From Calendula officinalis (taxonomy: Eukaryota > Streptophyta > Magnoliopsida > Asterales > Asteraceae): a stretch of 64,000 bases of DNA. Below are positions 52,481 to 63,927 of this stretch, one piece after another. The notes below the pieces were generated by a model. That model was given only the letters and a program-made list of their open reading frames with translations. It did no database searches and was not told where the DNA came from. Both the position numbers and the translations under genes were made by a program. The DNA lies in NCBI GenBank assembly GCA_963853835.1, contig OY970821.1, positions 51,600,646-51,664,645 on the forward strand, given 5' to 3'. The stretch's first letter is position 1; the number at the start of each line of letters is the position of its first letter.

Positions 52481-53200
52481 TGAGTTTCTTGAGAACAGTC
52501 TCATTTCACAAAGCAAGTGGGAGCACTATAGACTTTGACAAGATTCAAAGTGAAGATACACAACCTTCTGGTAACACTAGCAAATATCATTCTGAGGCTG
52601 GACATATAGATGTTGGACCACAGGATGATGTTGTTCCCATTCATAGATCCGCAAGGACACTTCATGCACCTGAACGATATCGATTTATGTCGATGCTGAG
52701 GAGCAAGTTTCGAGGATCATTATGAACCCCCTAACTATCAAGTTGCATTATCGAGTTTTGAATTCGAAAAATGACTTGAAGCTATGAATGCGAAAATAAA
52801 ATCCATGAGAGACAATCAAGTTTTGAACTTAGTTGATCTTTCTCAAAACAGTAAGACTGTTGACATGGATGAAAATATACACACCTATAAATCTCTCATA
52901 GTAGCAAAAGGTTACACTCAATCCTACTGGATTGACAATGATGAAACCTTCTCGCCTGTTACTAAAGACATTAGGATTCTTATAGCCAAAGTAGTGTACT
53001 ATGACTATGAAATATGGTTGATGATGAAATCAAAACGTTTGTTTCACCTAAAACCCAAACTGAGTATGTGTATATATGAAAGCTAGTGGGAGCGTTGTCG
53101 TTTCTCAAGTCATACATGTTGATGACATGTCACTCATGTGAAACAATATACCATGCTACAAGATGAAAATCCTGGCTTGGAAAATGTTTCGACATGATGG
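52481..53200 (+). pseudogene. Copia reverse transcriptase remnant with internal deletion
   Basis: The linker before RT retains IHRSARTLHAPERY (to 52680), a typical Copia pre-RT motif. RT begins KstopLEAMNAKIKSMRDNQV, with TGA at 52772-52774 where tryptophan is usual. It continues TYKSLIVAKGYTQ, then IDNDETFSPVTKDIRILIA and YYDYEIW. The central palm and fingers (the region normally with FLNGYL and IYGLKQ) are missing. Sequence resumes with CVYMKASGS and IHVDDMSL, where the catalytic YVDD box reads HVDD (53115-53126). This would copy RNA to cDNA if intact. The two aspartates of the box remain, but the deletion of around 100 residues abolishes activity. Confidence 0.85.
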
Positions 53201-53840
53201 ATTGTAGGGACACGACATACATACTTGAAGTAAAGATCTATAATGATAGATCAAAGCGGTTAATTGGTTTAAGTCAAAGTGCTTACATTGACAAAATTCT
53301 AAATGGTTTAGAGTGGTACTCCCAAACGAGGAAGTCCTCGTATGCCATGAGTGAGACTCAAGGACCTTCCACACCTGATGGCTGATGTGGTGAAGCGGAT
53401 GAATGTAATCCCCTATGAATCGGCTATTACATTCATCATATACGCTGTAAGAAATACTAGGCCAAATGTAACGTCCTTAGGGGACCTTACTAGAAAATAC
53501 CAACAGAATTCATGAGACAGTCACTGGATTGTTGTTAAGAACACATTGAAGTATTTTAAAGTACTGGATATATGTTTCTTGGTCATGGTGGAGATACTGA
53601 ACTGAAACTAAGTATACTTGCTATACTTATGTTGGCTTTGAAATAGGTCGTGATGACGCTAGATCCTATTTACGAAGGTTCACTACATTCGAATGATTTA
53701 TCGAGATATGTGAAATTCGTACACTTAAAGTTCAAACAGGTAACTAACTAGCTGACGCTTTATCGAACTCAATGTCTTGTACCAAACATCTTGAATATGA
53801 ATGGAACATTGGACTTCGACAAGCTAGTAGTTTCATGTAA
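53201..53840 (+). pseudogene. RT thumb/connection and RNase H remnant
   Basis: After a frame change the text reads LEVKIYNDRSKRLIGLSQSAYIDKILNGL (53227-53313), the conserved end of Copia RT, then TQGPSTPDG-stop. Downstream CYTYVGFEIGRDDARS recalls the first RNase H aspartate region, where D is replaced by Y. The RNase H core is then deleted, and the text ends with TLKVQTGN-stop-LADALS and QASSFM (to 53840), the usual Copia polyprotein C-terminus. RNase H normally removes the RNA template; here too little is left. The domain match is from memory of Copia proteins, and the RNase H assignment is weaker than that of the RT end. Confidence 0.65.
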
Positions 53841-54673
53841 ATCTGTTTTAGTATTTGGATAATGGAACTGTGAGCAGTTTATATTGGAATAAATTGATAT
53901 ATTTGATATGATCGTTTTTATATGAATATCTACTGTGTTCTATATTTGCATGTTTATATCCTTGAATATTTACTGTGTTTTATATTCTAAATTGTCCATT
54001 GTCATATTAATAATATGGGAATATTATCAAGACAAATCTGAGGGCATTGATGACATTATCTTAGTATGACTAAGGATAATGAAATCAAACTCACATGTTG
54101 TTCATAATGATGCACAACTGGACTGACCCAACCTATGAGAAATCACTTCCTGGATTTATGTCACAAGTGAATCTCACAAAGGCTTTGTCACATATCCTCT
54201 GACTTGAGATGCAAGTTGGTTTGTGTATGTAGAGGGGCAAACTTTGATATGGTTAAACGATGACCTGAATAAGGCTGCTATAACAACCATTATCGGGTTT
54301 GTCATTAAACATATGACAAACACGTGTAGTCAATAAAGAATTTGTTCCTCCACGTATGTGGATTAGATACTACTGGGCCCCTCGATGATTTGAATAGATG
54401 TATGTGTGGCCACACCCAAAAGGTAATCAAGATGAATCTTGATTGGTTTTGGTAATCTACTTCAATGTATAGATCGAGAAACAGAATCGTTGAAATTTTA
54501 GATTGACATTAATCCTTGTCTAAAATTCAACATTGTATCAGTAACAAAAGGATAACTGCTCGAAAAACTTTGAACAAAGATTTTATGAAACTCCTCATGT
54601 ACTTCTAGGGGCATTGGCGGGTTGCTAGACTCTAACCTTTGCTTGTATAACTACTTGATGTTATCACGTGCGC
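53841..54673 (+). other. Retrotransposon 3' untranslated interior
   Basis: About 830 bp between the end of the polyprotein remnant and the polypurine tract. I see no domain, no long open frame and no repeat. It is AT-rich in the first part and less so later. Such a 3' region is common in plant Copia elements. Confidence 0.7.
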
Positions 54674-54683
54674 AAGTGGGAGC
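54674..54683 (+). promoter_or_regulatory. Polypurine tract (AAGTGGGAGC)
   Basis: AAGTGGGAGC ends at the base before the 3' LTR. AAGTGGGAG next to TGTTGG is the classic plus-strand priming site of plant Copia elements. It fixes the 3' LTR start at 54684. Confidence 0.87.
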
Positions 54684-55414
54684 TGTTGGAATATGCTTCA
54701 CGCGTATAACATATAGTTATATGGCTAGTAGTTTGTGAGCCTAAAGGGTCACACACTTAAACACTTAACACCATAAGATATATAGTGTAATTAAGGTAAT
54801 TACATTATATATTAATATAAGCTACATGCTTGTATATAATATATAAGTTTAATATTAATTGTTAATATTGAAACTTTATTGTGAGCAAACTAGAAGAAAC
54901 AAATAACAAGGGACTAGAGTGCAAAATGAAAGTATGATTTTTGGAAATCATTAAAGGGTGTTTATGGCATCATTAAAGGGAAATAATGGCTCCATAAAAC
55001 CTTCCCTCTTTTCCTCCTTTTGGACCAACTTTGTTATTTAACTACACATAACTTTAAGAAAAGTTTGTGTTTTCTTTTTGACTCCATAAGTTGGACGTCC
55101 AAAACACACACAAGTGTGTGTGTTTTTGTTCCTTCTTTTTGCTCTCAAGAATCAAGGACTAGCATCCTCCTTTGGTGTTCTTGCAAGTGTTGTGTGGATT
55201 ACTTTTAGAGGTATTCCTATTGAATACTTGGTTTCAATCCATCACCAACTTCATCCGAATACACAATAATCAAAGGCAACTAGGGTATGAATTCTTATAC
55301 CATTCTCTTTGATTTTCTTATAGTTTAATTGTATGATTGATATCAAGATCCGTTCATGGTGATAAATACTTTCCGCTGCGTTTTGTTAATTGTTTTAACC
55401 GAAAATCACCATTA
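54684..55414 (+). repeat. 3' LTR (731 bp)
   Basis: Starts TGTTGGAATATGC immediately after the polypurine tract and ends CACCATTA at the right target duplication. Offset to the 5' LTR is 6803 bp throughout, with no indels and two substitutions (54763, 55323). Confidence 0.96.
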
Positions 55415-55419
55415 TATCC
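55415..55419. repeat. Target site duplication, right (TATCC)
   Basis: TATCC directly after the 3' LTR, followed by AAGATTGTGTGAC, the normal continuation of the satellite head. Together with the left copy it restores an uninterrupted monomer. Confidence 0.9.
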
Positions 55420-56681
55420 AAGATTGTGTGACAAAAGGTGCTATACTAAAACATTCATAACTTTCAGCTCGGGTGTCCGTTTCACGCCCACGAGTAACCA
55501 AAATAGCTGGTTCGTTCGTCACTGCCAAGAACAAGTTCGGCCCGAAATCTTCACTGTTCCCGGCCCCGAACTTCATTTTCAGCCCGAACTTCAACCTCGG
55601 CCCGAACCTCAACCTCGGCCCGAACTCCGACCTCGGCCCGAACATCATCCTCGGCTCGAACACCGAACTTCGGCCCGAACACGACTTCCGCCCGAACACC
55701 ACTTCGGCCCGAACATCGCACTTCGGCCCGAACACCACTTCGGCCCGAACATCACTCTTCGGCCTGAACTCTTCAATATCCAAGATTGTGTGACAAAAGG
55801 TGCTATACTAAAACATTCATAACTTTCAGCTCGGGTGTCCGTTTCACGCCCACGAGTAACCAAAATAGCTGGTTCGTTCGTCACTGCCAAGAACAAGTTC
55901 GGCCCGAACTCTTCACTGTTCCCGGCCCGAACTTCATTTTCGACCCGAACTTCAACCTCGGCCCGAACTTCAACCTCGGCCCGAACTCCGACCTCGGCCC
56001 GAACTTCAACCTCGGCCCGAACATCATCCTCGGCCCGAACACCGAACTTCGGCCCGAACACCACTTCGGCCCGAACACCACTTCGGCCCGAACATCCCAC
56101 TTCGGCCCGAACACCACTTCGGCCCGAGCATCCCTCTTCGGCCCGAACTCTTCAATATCCAATATTGTGTGACAAAAGGTGCTATACTAAAACATTCATA
56201 ACTTTCAGCTCGGGTGTCCGTTTCACGCCCACGAGTAACCAAAATAGCTGGTTCGTTCGTCACTGCCAAGAACAAGTTCGGCCCGAACTCTTCACTGTTC
56301 CCGGCCCGAACTTCATTTTCGGCCCGAACTTCAACCTCGGCCCGAACTCCGACCTCGGCCCGAACTTCAACCTCGGCCCGAACATCATCCTCGGCCCGAA
56401 CCCAGAACTTCGGCCCGAACACCACTTCGGCCCGAACATCGCACTTCGGCCCGAACACCACTTCGGCCCGAACATCCCTCTTCGGCCCGAACTCTTCAAT
56501 ATCCAAGATTGTGTGACAAAAGGTGCTATACTAAAACATTCATAACTTTCAGCTCGGGTGTCCGTTTCACGCCCACGAGTAACCAAAATAGCTGGTTCGT
56601 TCGTCACTGCCAAGAACAACTTCGGCCCGAACTCTTCACTGTTCCCGGCCCGAACTTCATTTTCGGCCCGAACTTCAACCT

Positions 56682-56735
56682 CGGCCCGAACTCCGACCTC
56701 GGCCCGAACTCCGACCTCGGCCCGAACTCCGACCT
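56682..56735 (+). repeat. Triplicated 18 bp subrepeat
   Basis: The unit CGGCCCGAACTCCGACCT is present three times in tandem (56682, 56700, 56718). Most monomers have it once; neighbours at about 60346, 61375 and 62080 have it twice, and 63856 has it four times. Confidence 0.92.
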
Positions 56736-59700
56736 CGGCCCGAACATCATCCTCGGCCCGAACACCGAACTTCGGCCCGAACACCACTTCGGCCCGAACA
56801 CCACTTCGGCCCGAACATCCCACTTCGGCCCGAACACCACTTCGGCCCGAACATCCCTCTTCGGCCCGAACTCTTCAATATCCAATATTGTGTGACAAAA
56901 GGTGCTATACTAAAACATTCATAACTTTCAGCTCGGGTGTCCGTTTCACGCCCACGAGTAACCAAAATAGCTGGTTCGTTCGTCACTGCCAAGAACAAGT
57001 TCGGCCCGAACTCTTCACTGTTCCCGGCCCGAACTTCATTTTCGGCCCGAACTTCAACCTCGGCCCGAACTCCGACCTCGGCCCGAACTTCAACCTCGGC
57101 CCGAACATCATCCTCGGCCCGAACACCGAACTTCGACCAGAACACCACTTCGGCCCGAACTCCACTTCGGCCCGAACATCCCACTTCGGCCCGAACACCA
57201 CTTCGGCCCGAACATCCCTCTTCGGCCCGAACTCTTCAATATCCAAGATTGTGTGACAAAAGGTGCTATACTAAAACATTCATAACTTTCAGCTCGGGTG
57301 TCCGTTTCACGCCCACGAGTAACCAAAATAGCTGGTTCGTTCGTCACTGCCAAGTACAAGTTCGGCCCGAACTCTTCACTGTTCCCGGCCCGAACTTCAT
57401 TTTCAGCCCGAACTTCAACCTCGGCCCGAACCTCAACCTCGGCCCGAACTCCGACCTCGGCCCGAACATCATCCTCGGCCCGAACACCGAACTTTGGCCC
57501 GAACACCACTTCCGCCCGAACACCACTTCGGCCCGAACATCGCACTTCGGCCCGAACACCACTTCGGCCCGAACATCCCTCTTCGGCCCGAACTCTTAAA
57601 TATCCAAGATTGTGTGACAAAAGGTGCTATACTAAAACATTCATAACTTTCAGCTCGGGTGTCCGTTTCACGCCCACAAGTAACCAAAATAGTTGGTTCG
57701 TTCGTCACTGCCAAGAACAAGTTCGGCTCGAACTCTTCACTGTTCCCGGCCCGAACTTCATTTTCGGCCCGAACTTCAACCTCGGCCCGAACTTCAACCT
57801 CGGCCCGAACTCCGACCTCGGCCCGAACTTCAACCTCGGCCCGAACATCATCCTCGGCCCGAACACCGAACTTCGGCCCGAACACCACTTCGGCCCGAAC
57901 ACCACTTCGGCCCGAACATCCCACTTCGGCCCGAACACCACTTCGGCCCGAACTCTTCAATATCCAATATTGTGTGACAAAAGGTGCTATACTAAAACAT
58001 TCATAACTTTCAGCTCGGGTATCCGTTTCACGCCCACGAGTAACCAAAATAGCTGGTTCGTTCGTCACTGCCAAGAACAAGTTCGGCCCGAACTCTTTAC
58101 TGTTCCCGGCCCGAACTTCAACCTCGGCCCGAACTTCAACCTCGGCCCGAACTCCGTCCTCGGCCCGAACTTCAACCTCGGCCCGAACATCATCCTCGGC
58201 CCGAACACCGAACTTCGGCCCGAACACCACTTCGGCCCGAACACCACTTCGGCCCGAACATCGCACTTCGGCCCGAACACCACTTCGGCCCGAACATCCC
58301 TCTTCGGCCCGAACTCTTCAATATCCAAGATTGTGTGACAAAAGGTGCTATATTAAAACATTCATAACTTTCAGCTCGGGTGTACGTTTCACGCCCACGA
58401 GTAACCAAAATAGCTGGTTCGTTCGTCACTGCCAAGAACAAGTTCGGCCCGATCTCTTCACTGTTCCCGGCCCGAACTTCATTTTCGGCCCGAACTTCAA
58501 CCTCGGCCCGAACTTCAACCTCGGCCCGAACTTCAACCTCGGCCCGAACTCCGACCTCGGCCCGAACTTCAACCTCGGCCCGAACATCATCCTCGGCCCG
58601 AACACCGAACTTCGGCCCGAACACCACTTCGGCCCGAACATCCCACTTCGGCCCGAACACCACTTCGGCCCGAACATCCCTCTTCGGCACGAACTCTTCA
58701 ATATCCAATATTGTGTGACAAAAGGTGCTATACTAAAACATTCATAACCTTCAGCTCGGGTGTCCGTTTCACGCCCACGAGTAACCAAAATAGATGGTTC
58801 GTTCGTCACCGCCAAGAACAAGTTCGGCCCGAACTCTTCACTGCTCACGGCCCGAACTTCAACCTCGGCCCGAACTTCAACCTCGGCCCGAACTCCGACC
58901 TCGGCCCGACCTACAACCTCAGCCCGAACATCATCCTCGGCCCGAACACCGAACTTCGGCCCGAACACCACTTTGGCCCGAACACCACTTCGGCCCGAAC
59001 ATCGCACTTCGGCCCGAACACCACTTCGGCCCGAACATCCCTCTTCGGCCCGAACTCTTCAATATCCAAGATTGTGTGACAAAAGGTGCTATATTAAAAC
59101 ATTCATAACTTTCAGCTCGGGTGTCCGTTTAACGCCCACGAGTAACCAAAATAGCTGGTACGTTCGTCACTGCCAAGAACAAGTTCGGCCCGATCTCTTC
59201 ACTGTTCCCGGCCCGAACTTCATTTTCGGCCCGAACTTCAACCTCGGCCCGAACTTCAACCTCGGCCCGAACTTCAACCTCGGCCCGAACTCCGACCTCG
59301 GCCCGAACTTCAACCTCGGCCCGAACATCATCCTCGGCCCGAACACCGAACTTCGGCCCGAACACCACTTCGGCCCGAACATCCCACACTTCGGCCCGAA
59401 CACCACTTCGGCCCGAACATCCCTCTTCGGCCCGAACTCTTCAATATCCAATATTGTGTGACAAAAGGTGCTATACTAAAACATTCATAACTTTCAGCTC
59501 GGGTGTCCGTTTCACGCCCACGAGTAACCAAAATAGCTGGTTCGTTCGTCACTGCCAAGAACAAGTTCGGCCCGAACTCTTCACTGTTCCCGACCCGAAC
59601 TTCATTTTCGGCCCGAACTTCAACCTCGGCCCGAACTCCGACCTCGGCCCGAACTTCAACCTCGGCCCGAACATCATCCTCGGCCCGAACACCGAACTTC

Positions 59701-60813
59701 GGCCCGAACACCACTTCGGCCCGAACACCACTTCGGCCCGAACATCCCACTTCGGCCCGAACACCACTTCGGCCCGAACATCCCTCTTCGGCCCGAACTC
59801 TTCAATATCCAATATTGTGTGACAAAAGGTGCTATACTAAAACATTCATAACTTTCAGCTCGGGTGTCCGTTTCACGCCCACGAGTAACCAAAATAGCTG
59901 GTTCGTTCGTCACTGCCAAGAACAAGTTCGGCCCGAAGTCTTCACTGTTCCCGGCCCGAACTTCATTTTCGGCCCGAACTTCAACCTCGGCCCGAACTCC
60001 GACCTCGGCCCGAACTTCAACCTCGGCCCGAACATCATCCTCGGCCCGAACACCGAACTTCGGCCCGAACACCACTTCGGCCCGAACATCGCACTTCGGC
60101 CCGAACACCACTTCGGCCCGAACATCCCTCTTCGGCCCGAACTCTTCAATATCCAAGATTGTGTGACAAAAGGTGCTATACTAAAACATTCATAACTTTC
60201 AGCTCGGGTGTCCGTTTCACGCCCACGAGTAACCAAAATAGCTGGTTCGTTCGTCACTGCCAAGAACAACTTCGGCCCGAACTCTTCACTGTTCCCAGCC
60301 CGAACTTCATTTTCGGCCCGAACTTCAACCTCGGCCCGAACTCCGACCTCGGCCCGAACTCCGACCTCGGCCCGAACATCATCCTCGGCCCGAACACCGA
60401 ACTTCGGCCCGAACACCACTTCGGCCCGAACACCACTTCGGCCCGAACATCCCACTTCGGCCCGAACACCACTTCGGCCCGAACATCCCTCTTCGGCCCG
60501 AACTCTTCAATATCCAATATTGTGTGACAAAAGGTGCTATACTAAAACATTCATAACTTTCAGCTCGGGTGTCCGTTTCACGCCCACGAGTAACCAAAAT
60601 AGCTGGTTCGTTCGTCACTGCCAAGAACAAGTTCGGCCCGAACTCTTCACTGTTCCCGGCCCGAACTTCATTTTCGGCCCGAACTTCAACCTCGGCCCGA
60701 ACTCCGACCTCGGCCAGAACTTCAACCTCGGCCCGAACATCATCCTCGGCCCGAACACCGAACTTCGGCCCGAACACCACTTCGGCCCGAACATCCCTCT
60801 TCGGCCCGAACTC

Positions 60814-61174
60814 TTCAATATCCAAGATTGTGTGACAAAAGGTGCTATACTAAAACATTCATAACTTTCAGCTCGGGTGTCCGTTTCACGCCCACGAGTA
60901 ACCAAAATAGCTGGTTCGTTCGTCACTGCCAAGAACAAGTTCGGCCCGAACTCTTCACTGTTCCCGGCCCGAACTTCATTTTCGGCCCGAACTTCAACCT
61001 CGGCCCGAACTCCGACCTCGGCCCGAACTTCAACCTCGGCCCGAACATCATCCTCGGCCCGAACACCGAACTTCGGCCCGAACACCACTTCGGCCCGAAC
61101 ACCACTTCGGCCCGAACATCCCACTTCGGCCCGAACACCACTTCGGCCCGAACATCCCTCTTCGGCCCGAACTC
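60814..61174 (+). repeat. Representative satellite monomer (361 bp)
   Basis: A monomer with near-consensus sequence, given as a reference. The head is 60814-60939 (126 bp): it starts TTCAATATCCAAGATTG, passes the anchor GTGTCCGTTT at 60877 and ends CCAAGAACAAG. The tail is 60940-61174: an opening unit with ACTCTTCACTGTTCC, then TTCATTTT, TTCAACCT, TCCGACCT, TTCAACCT, ATCATCCT and ACCGAACTT units, then alternating ACCACTT, ATCCCACTT and ATCCCTCTT units. Each unit begins CGGCCCGAAC. Left-part units are 18 bp; right-part units alternate 17 and 19 bp. Every subrepeat contains the dyad TCGG-C-CCGA, and many the longer TTCGG-C-CCGAA. Confidence 0.95.
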
Positions 61175-63855
61175 TTCAATATCCAATATTGTGTGACAAA
61201 AGGTGCTATACTAAAACATTCATAACTTTCAGCTCGGGTGTCCGTTTCACGCCCACGAGTAACCAAAATAGCTGGTTCGTTCGTCACTGCCAAGAACAAC
61301 TTCGGCCCGAACTCTTCACTGTTCCCAGCCCGAACTTCATTTTCGGCCCGAACTTCAACCTCGGCCCGAACTCCGACCTCGGCCCGAACTCCGACCTCGG
61401 CCCGAACATCATCCTCGGCCCGAACACCGAACTTCGGCCCGAACACCACTTCGGCCCGAACACCACTTCGGCCCGAACATCCCACTTCGGCCCGAACACC
61501 ACTTCGGCCCGAACATCCCTCTTCGGCCCGAACTCTTCAATATCCAATATTGTGTGACAAAAGGTGCTATACTAAAACATTCATAACTTTCAGATCGGGT
61601 GTCCGTTTCACGCCCACGAGTAACCAAAATAGCTGGTTCGTTCGTCACTGCCAAGAACAAGTTCGGCCCGAACTCTTCACTGTTCCCGGCCCGAACTTCA
61701 TTTTCGGCCCGAACTTCAACCTCGGCCCGAACTCCGACCTCGGCCCGAACTTCAACCTCGGCCCGAACATCATCCTCGGCCCGAACACCGAACTTCGGCC
61801 CGAACACCACTTCGGCCCGAACATCGCACTTCGGCCCGAACACCACTTCGGCCCGAACATCCCTCTTCGGCCCGAACTCTTCAATATCCAAGATTGTGTG
61901 ACAAAAGGTGCTATACTAAAACATTCATAACTTTCAGCTCGGGTGTCCGTTTCACGCCCACGAGTAACCAAAATAGCTGGTTCGTTCGTCACTGCCAAGA
62001 ACAACTTCGGCCCGAACTCTTCACTGTTCCCAGCCCGAACTTCATTTTCGGCCCGAACTTCAACCTCGGCCCGAACTCCGACCTCGGCCCGAACTCCGAC
62101 CTCGGCCCGAACATCATCCTCGGCCCGAACACCGAACTTCGGCCCGAACACCACTTCGGCCCGAACACCACTTCGGCCCGAACATCCCACTTCGGCCCGA
62201 ACACCACTTCGGCCCGAACATCCCTCTTCGGCCCGAACTCTTCAATATCCAATATTGTGTGACAAAAGGTGCTATACTAAAACATTCATAACTTTCAGCT
62301 CGGGTGTCCGTTTCACGCCCACGAGTAACCAAAATAGCTGGTTCGTTCGTCACTGCCAAGAACAAGTTCGGCCCGAACTCTTCACTGTTCCCGGCCCGAA
62401 CTTCATTTTCGGCCCGAACTTCAACCTCGGCCCGAACTCCGACCTCGGCCAGAACTTCAACCTCGGCCCGAACATCATCCTCGGCCCGCACACCGAACTT
62501 CGGCCCGAACACCACTTCGGCCCGAACTCCACTTCGGCCCGAACATCCCACTTCGGCCCGAACACCACTTCGGCCCGAACATCCCTCTTCGGCCCGAACT
62601 CTTCAATATCCAAGATTGTGTGACAAAAGGTGCTATACTAAAACATTCATAACTTTCAGCTCGGGTGTCCGTTTCACGCCCACGAGTAACCAAAATAGCT
62701 GGTTCGTTCGTCACTGCCAAGAACAAGTTCGGCCCGAAATCTTCACTATTCCCGGCCCCGAACTTCATTTTCAGCCCGAACTTCAACCTCGGCCCGAACC
62801 TCAACCTCGGCCCGAACTCCGACCTCGGCCCGAACATCATCCTCGGCTCGAACACCGAACTTCGGCCCGAACACGACTTCCGCCCGAACACCACTTCGGC
62901 CCGAACATCGCACTTCGGCCCGAACACCACTTCGGCCCGAACATCCCTCTTCGGCCCGAACTCTTCAATATCCAAGATTGTGTGACAAAAGGTGCTATAC
63001 TAAAACATTCATAACTTTCAGCTCGGGTGTCCGTTTCACGCCCACGAGTAACCAAAATAGCTGGTTCGTTCGTCACTGCCAAGAACAAGTTCGGCCCTAC
63101 CTCTTCACTGTTCCCGGCCCGAACTTCATTTTCGGCCCGAACTTCAACCTCGGCCCGAACTTCAACCTCGGCCCGAACTCCGACCTCGGCCCGAACTTCA
63201 ACCTCGGCCCGAACATCATCCTCGGCCCGAACACCGAACTTCGGCCCGAACACCACTTCGGCCCGAACACCACTTCGGCCCGAACATCCCACTTCGGCCC
63301 GAACACCACTTCGGCCCGAGCATCCCTCTTCGGCCCGAACTCTTCAATATCCAATATTGTGTGACAAAAGGTGCTATACTAAAACATTCATAACTTTCAG
63401 CTCGGGTGTCCGTTTCACGCCCACGAGTAACCAAAATAGCTGGTTCGTTCGTCACTGCCAAGAACAAGTTCGGCCCGAACTCTTCACTGTTCCCGGCCCG
63501 AACTTCATTTTCGGCCCGAACTTCAACCTCGGCCCGAACTCCGACCTCGGCCCGAACTTCAACCTCGGCCCGAACATCATCCTCGGCCCGAACACAGAAC
63601 TTCGGCCCGAACACCACTTCGGCCCGAACATCGCACTTCGGCCCGAACACCACTTCGGCCCGAACATCCCTCTTCGGCCCGAACTCTTCAATATCCAAGA
63701 TTGTGTGACAAAAGGTGCTATACTAAAACATTCATAACTTTCAGCTCGGGTGTCCGTTTCACGCCCACGAGTAACCAAAATAGCTGGTTCGTTCGTCACT
63801 GCCAAGAACAACTTCGGCCCGAACTCTTCACTGTTCCCGGCCCGAACTTCATTTT

Positions 63856-63927
63856 CGGCCCGAACTCCGACCTCGGCCCGAACTCCGACCTCGGCCCGAA
63901 CTCCGACCTCGGCCCGAACTCCGACCT
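63856..63927 (+). repeat. Quadruplicated 18 bp subrepeat
   Basis: The unit CGGCCCGAACTCCGACCT is present four times in tandem (63856, 63874, 63892, 63910), directly after the TTCATTTT unit and before the ATCATCCT unit. The usual TTCAACCT units are absent, as if overwritten by the expansion. It is the largest single-unit expansion that I see in the window. Confidence 0.92.

Larger units (their letters stand above)
47881..55414 (+). mobile_element. Ty1/Copia LTR retrotransposon, complete ends, decayed interior
   Basis: A 7534 bp element: two 731 bp direct LTRs, a primer-binding site right after the 5' LTR, a polypurine tract right before the 3' LTR, and the 5 bp target duplication TATCC. The interior holds gag with a CCHC knuckle, then protease, integrase, RT and RNase H remnants. 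Integrase before RT is the Copia order. Every coding part is interrupted by stops or frameshifts, and parts of RT and RNase H are deleted, so it cannot encode its own proteins. The LTRs differ at only two positions (47960/54763 and 48520/55323), so the insertion is recent. Assuming 1.3e-8 substitutions per site per year, the age is roughly 0.1 million years. It is probably a non-autonomous copy moved by a relative's proteins. Confidence 0.95.

Noticed and set aside
52229..52516. Minus-strand open frame of 95 codons over the integrase remnant
   Set aside because: It is antisense to clear integrase sequence and has no independent support; a shadow frame.
60814..60939. Splice acceptor in every head (TACTAAAAC followed by AACTTTCAG)
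   Set aside because: The string resembles a branch point plus 3' splice site, but there is no matching donor, coding context or transcript evidence. Such strings are common by chance.
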